64,000 nucleotides of DNA. Origin: Acinetobacter pseudolwoffii. GTDB lineage: Bacteria; Pseudomonadota; Gammaproteobacteria; Pseudomonadales; Moraxellaceae. The stretch spans positions 310,001-374,000 of the forward strand of contig NZ_PHRG01000003.1 in assembly GCF_002803605.1 (NCBI RefSeq), written 5' to 3'. The translations under genes and the position numbers were made by a program. A model generated the notes under the pieces. That model made no database searches. It had not been told where the DNA came from and saw only the letters and a list, made by a program, of their open reading frames with translations. This document shows, piece after piece, positions 61,348 to 64,000 of the stretch (position 1 is the first letter of the stretch; every line of letters begins with the position of its first letter).

Positions 61348-62370
61348 TTATAAATTAATAACGACTGGACTCATCGCCTGGGAAATACAAAGTTTAATCT
61401 GGGTGTTATTGCCATGATCAACCTCACCGGTCAGGACATTACGCACCGAGCCACTGACTTTGGTACAGGAACAGGTATTACAGATTCCCATCCGGCAACC
61501 ATGAGCAGGACGCAGGCCTGAATTTTCAGCGCTTTCCAGCAAGTTGGACTGAGCCTGAAACACTTGCTGCGATCTTAAAAACTGTACTGGCTGCGCCTTA
61601 ATTTTTTCATCGACCACAATCTGGAAATATTCCGAATGAAAATTGGATTTCAAATCCAGTTTTTCTACAATTCTAAGTGCAGCCTTCATCATCCCAGCAG
61701 AGCCACAGGCATATATTTTTCGTTCTGCAACATCTGGCACCAGTTTTTGCAATAATCTTTGATTCAGATGCTGTTGCTGTTCCCGTGTATTAAAATGATG
61801 ATATTTCAAGTTTGGATGCATTAAAGCCAGGGTTTTCAATTCAGCATGAAAGGCATCATCGCGAGTAAAATAAATCAGGTCGATCTGTTCCAGGGACTGG
61901 ATCACTGCTTTTTGCAGCAAGGAATATATTGCAGTAATACCACTGCCGGATGCCAGAAATAAGGTTGGCTGGCTAGAGTTTTGCAGTATAAAGTCACCTT
62001 GCGGCTGCGAAATTTCAATGACAGCCCCGATTTGCATCTGGCTCAAGGCGCGTGACACTTTGCCTTGCTGTTTCACCGCAATAATCAGATCACCATTTTT
62101 TAATACCGTCACCACAGAATAATATCGCTGATGACGTACACCATCGAGTCTTATTGTTACTGCAATATGCTGGCCAGCCTGAAATGACCTGGCTTTAAAA
62201 TTATGATTCGGGCGCAAGTGAATCTTGAAAAAGTCAGGACTGATGGCCTGAATGCCCATAATGGCCGCTTTAACTTTTTTAAACGCCCAGGTTGGATGGA
62301 TTTTTTCACCAATAAAATCAATGAAATCTTCACGAACCCAATGCGGCTGATAGGTCGGCATACTTGTCAT
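61348..62370 (-). CDS. Ferredoxin-fused NAD(P)H reductase for the desaturase
   Basis: A 340-residue electron-transfer protein. An FAD-binding domain (HQRYYSVVTV) and an NAD domain (LFLASGSGITAIYSLLQK, YACGSAGMMKAAL) are followed by a C-terminal plant-type [2Fe-2S] ferredoxin domain with Cys in GCRMGICNTCSC and LCISQAM. It would carry electrons from NAD(P)H to the desaturase downstream. GGGG lies 6 nt before the ATG. The pair forms a two-gene operon ending at the terminator at 60087. Confidence 0.9.
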   Translation of the reverse strand: MTSMPTYQPHWVREDFIDFIGEKIHPTWAFKKVKAAIMGIQAISPDFFKIHLRPNHNFKARSFQAGQHIAVTIRLDGVRHQRYYSVVTVLKNGDLIIAVKQQGKVSRALSQMQIGAVIEISQPQGDFILQNSSQPTLFLASGSGITAIYSLLQKAVIQSLEQIDLIYFTRDDAFHAELKTLALMHPNLKYHHFNTREQQQHLNQRLLQKLVPDVAERKIYACGSAGMMKAALRIVEKLDLKSNFHSEYFQIVVDEKIKAQPVQFLRSQQVFQAQSNLLESAENSGLRPAHGCRMGICNTCSCTKVSGSVRNVLTGEVDHGNNTQIKLCISQAMSPVVINL

Positions 62371-62906
62371 TTTTATCCCCTTATCCGCAGACAGTAATAT
62401 TAATGTACAACTGTCTATTTATTATGTTGTCAGCATAAAGCGTTTTATAATTCAGACCATATCAATACAGGTCAAATTATGTGCTTATCAAACATAATAG
62501 AGCTTTTTGTCGGACAATATGAAGCAAAAGCATCTGCTGAAACTATAGTTTTTAGAAAAAGGGATTTTTATATCTGTTAATTCTGCTAACTCTATATAAA
62601 AAGCTGACTTTTATAGGGAAATCAATTCTGAGTGATTTTTTTGCTTGTGAGATCGTCATGCGATACATTATTTGTCATCTCTAGTAATTTGAATTGATAA
62701 CATAGCATCCTTAAATTGCTAACCGTATATATTAGCTTCTCTAATTATTGCTACGTTAGTTTTATTCTTTTTAGACAAATTCGTAAAGGGTAGTTTTTTA
62801 AAGAATAGTTGAAATGTATAGCAATATACCAACCATTCTTCTGACTCTATTTCCTGGCTGTGTTATTGGTTGTTTTTGATAAACTTAAAAGACAAAGAAT
62901 TAGTCT
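62371..62906. other. Intergenic region, 536 bp
   Basis: AT-rich. It holds the promoter of the desaturase operon and an inverted repeat ATTATGT/ACATAAT at 62476-62498 that could be an operator. No gene or known element was recognised in the rest. Confidence 0.45.
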
Positions 62907-63179
62907 ATGAAAAAAATATTATATATCAGCATTTTATCTTTTGCACTAACCTCGGTATCTTTGTTTTATCAAAGATACATCCCTATTAATCGTATAGTGG
63001 TAGATCAAATTGAGGAAGTACATAGACTTGCAGGAGGATTTCCTTTTGTATTCTTAATTGATGGAGATTTTACATCACCTGCTAATAATATAAGTGTGTT
63101 ATTTATTTTCTGGGATCAAGATGAATTTCTCTTTAACTATTTTCTTTTAAATTATTTATTTTGGTTAAGTGTTTTATTA
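62907..63179 (+). pseudogene. Small membrane-protein ORF of unknown function, 3' end cut by an IS
   Basis: About 91 codons precede the IS end. The N-terminus has a hydrophobic helix or signal anchor (ISILSFALTSVSLFY), then a short polar stretch with VDQIEEVHRLAGGFPFVF, and a second hydrophobic region (YFLLNYLFWLSVLL). The frame then runs five codons into the IS and stops. The natural C-terminus is thus lost or beyond the window. I recognise no family. Base composition is very AT-rich compared with neighbours, as in many acquired small genes. Confidence 0.55.
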
Positions 63180-64000
63180 GGGCGTGTCCTCATTTGAAAA
63201 ATTGGTTTTAAATACTTAAAATCCTCCTTTAAGCTCTTTTGATTTCTATATTTTTTCAATGGCACGTACTCTTCTCACCGATGATATCTGGCAGCAAATT
63301 CAAGATACTATGCGATTACACGGTTGTTACTGTTCAAAGAATAGTAGAAATATCATGGAAGCGATCTTATGGAAACTGCGTACAGGCGCCACATGGCGTG
63401 ATATTCCCCAAGAATTTTGTCCTTGGCAAACTGCTTACAATCGCTTTAATCGTTGGGCAAGCAAGGGATTGTGGGATAAATTTTTTTTAGATTACGAGGC
63501 GTCTTGGATCAAGAATGGGTATTCATTGACGGAAGTTACATACGCGTGCATCAACATGCAAGTGGAGCTCGGCATGGTTTCGAAAGAGCAATTGGACAAT
63601 CACGTGGTGGACGAACAACAAAAATACATCTTGCAACCGACGCGAATGGATTACCGATTGATTTTAAAATCACTGGGGGTGACGTCCACGACAGTCAAGT
63701 TGCAAAACAACTGATTGATACGGTAGACGAGGCAACTTATCTCATTGCTGATAAGGGGTATGATGCTGAGCACATTAGAATATATGCCAAGAACAAGAAT
63801 ATGATTCCCATTATTCCATTGAGATCAAACAGTAAGAGATCGAATAAGGAATTTGATAAATATCTATATAAATTAAGACATTTAGTTGAAAATGCTTTTG
63901 CGAGATTAAAACATTTCCGTGCTATTGCAACTCGATTTGATAAACTGGCACGCAATTATAAATCTATGATTCGTATAGCCTGTATATTTATTTGGTGCAA
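63180..64000 (+). mobile_element. IS5-family insertion sequence, right end beyond the window
   Basis: The left inverted repeat starts GGGCGTGTCCTCATTTGAAAA at 63180 after a TA (63178-63179). Its first nine bases equal those of the IS at 25663, but the rest and the transposase differ, so it is a different IS427-like element. Confidence 0.85.
63259..64000 (+). CDS. IS5-family transposase read through a frameshift, 3' end cut by the window
   Basis: Frame 1 begins MARTLLTDDIWQQIQDTMRL and runs to WDKFF. A run of eight T residues (about 63480-63487) then allows a -1 shift into the frame that carries the catalytic core: FIDGSYVRVHQHASG with the first Asp, ADKGYDAEHIR with the second, and LRHLVENAFARLKHFR with the Glu. 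The frame is open to the window edge. A T-run with this reading is a classic site for programmed -1 frameshifting, so the element may be active. Confidence 0.82.

Overview
The window reads as a chromosomal segment of an Acinetobacter species. This rests on gene content rather than on any rRNA: a DcaP-type trimeric porin, several PcaK/DcaK-like aromatic and dicarboxylate transporters, a betIBA-betT choline locus, and a nirBD-nirC-kinase-nasTS nitrite locus. Intergenic DNA is AT-rich. No rRNA, tRNA or CRISPR array was recognised.

Positions 1 to about 35,200 form a large catabolic island for CoA-activated acids. It holds an alicyclic-acid arm (AliA-like ligase, AliB-like dehydrogenase, and a broken BadI ring hydrolase fused by deletion to a broken transporter). 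A CaiB/BaiF CoA-transferase follows, then a run containing a second ligase, a Baeyer-Villiger-type flavoprotein, an alpha/beta hydrolase, an acyl-CoA dehydrogenase, a nitronate-monooxygenase-like protein, a PaaG-like isomerase, a 2-hydroxyacid dehydrogenase, a class II aldolase and a thioesterase. Next comes a dicarboxylate beta-oxidation set (hydratase, 3-hydroxyacyl-CoA dehydrogenase, thiolase, two-subunit CoA-transferase, transporters, DcaP porin), then glutaryl-CoA dehydrogenase, another acyl-CoA dehydrogenase, an IclR regulator and ETF-ubiquinone oxidoreductase. The chemistry fits: ring carboxylates would open to pimeloyl-CoA, beta-oxidation would give glutaryl-CoA and acetyl-CoA, and electrons would go through ETF to ETF-QO. 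The ring-opening step is broken in this strain. A 17-bp palindrome (consensus near TTTCGTAATACGAAATT) recurs nine times in intergenic regions of this island and is proposed as the IclR operator.

An IS5-family element (25663-26473) sits beside a 5'-truncated EAL gene, and the lost half of that gene is not on the other side of the element.

From 35,478 to 47,916 lie an OsmC-YcaO fusion, a TorF-like porin, the choline-to-betaine genes with a clear BetI operator, a MarC-family membrane protein and a TonB-dependent receptor. From 48,422 to 58,478 is a nitrite-assimilation locus: nirB, a NirD-FAD reductase fusion, a nitrite channel, a PP2C/Ser-Thr kinase fusion, nasT, nasS and a LysR regulator. Upstream of the channel gene is a consensus sigma-54 promoter, then two hexaloop hairpins of the ANTAR-target type, the second overlapping an intrinsic terminator. 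This is a complete-looking NasT antitermination leader. No nitrate reductase gene is in the window.

The right end holds a HAD hydrolase, a small lipoprotein, a fatty-acid desaturase with its ferredoxin reductase, and a small membrane-protein ORF cut by a second IS5-family element that runs off the window.
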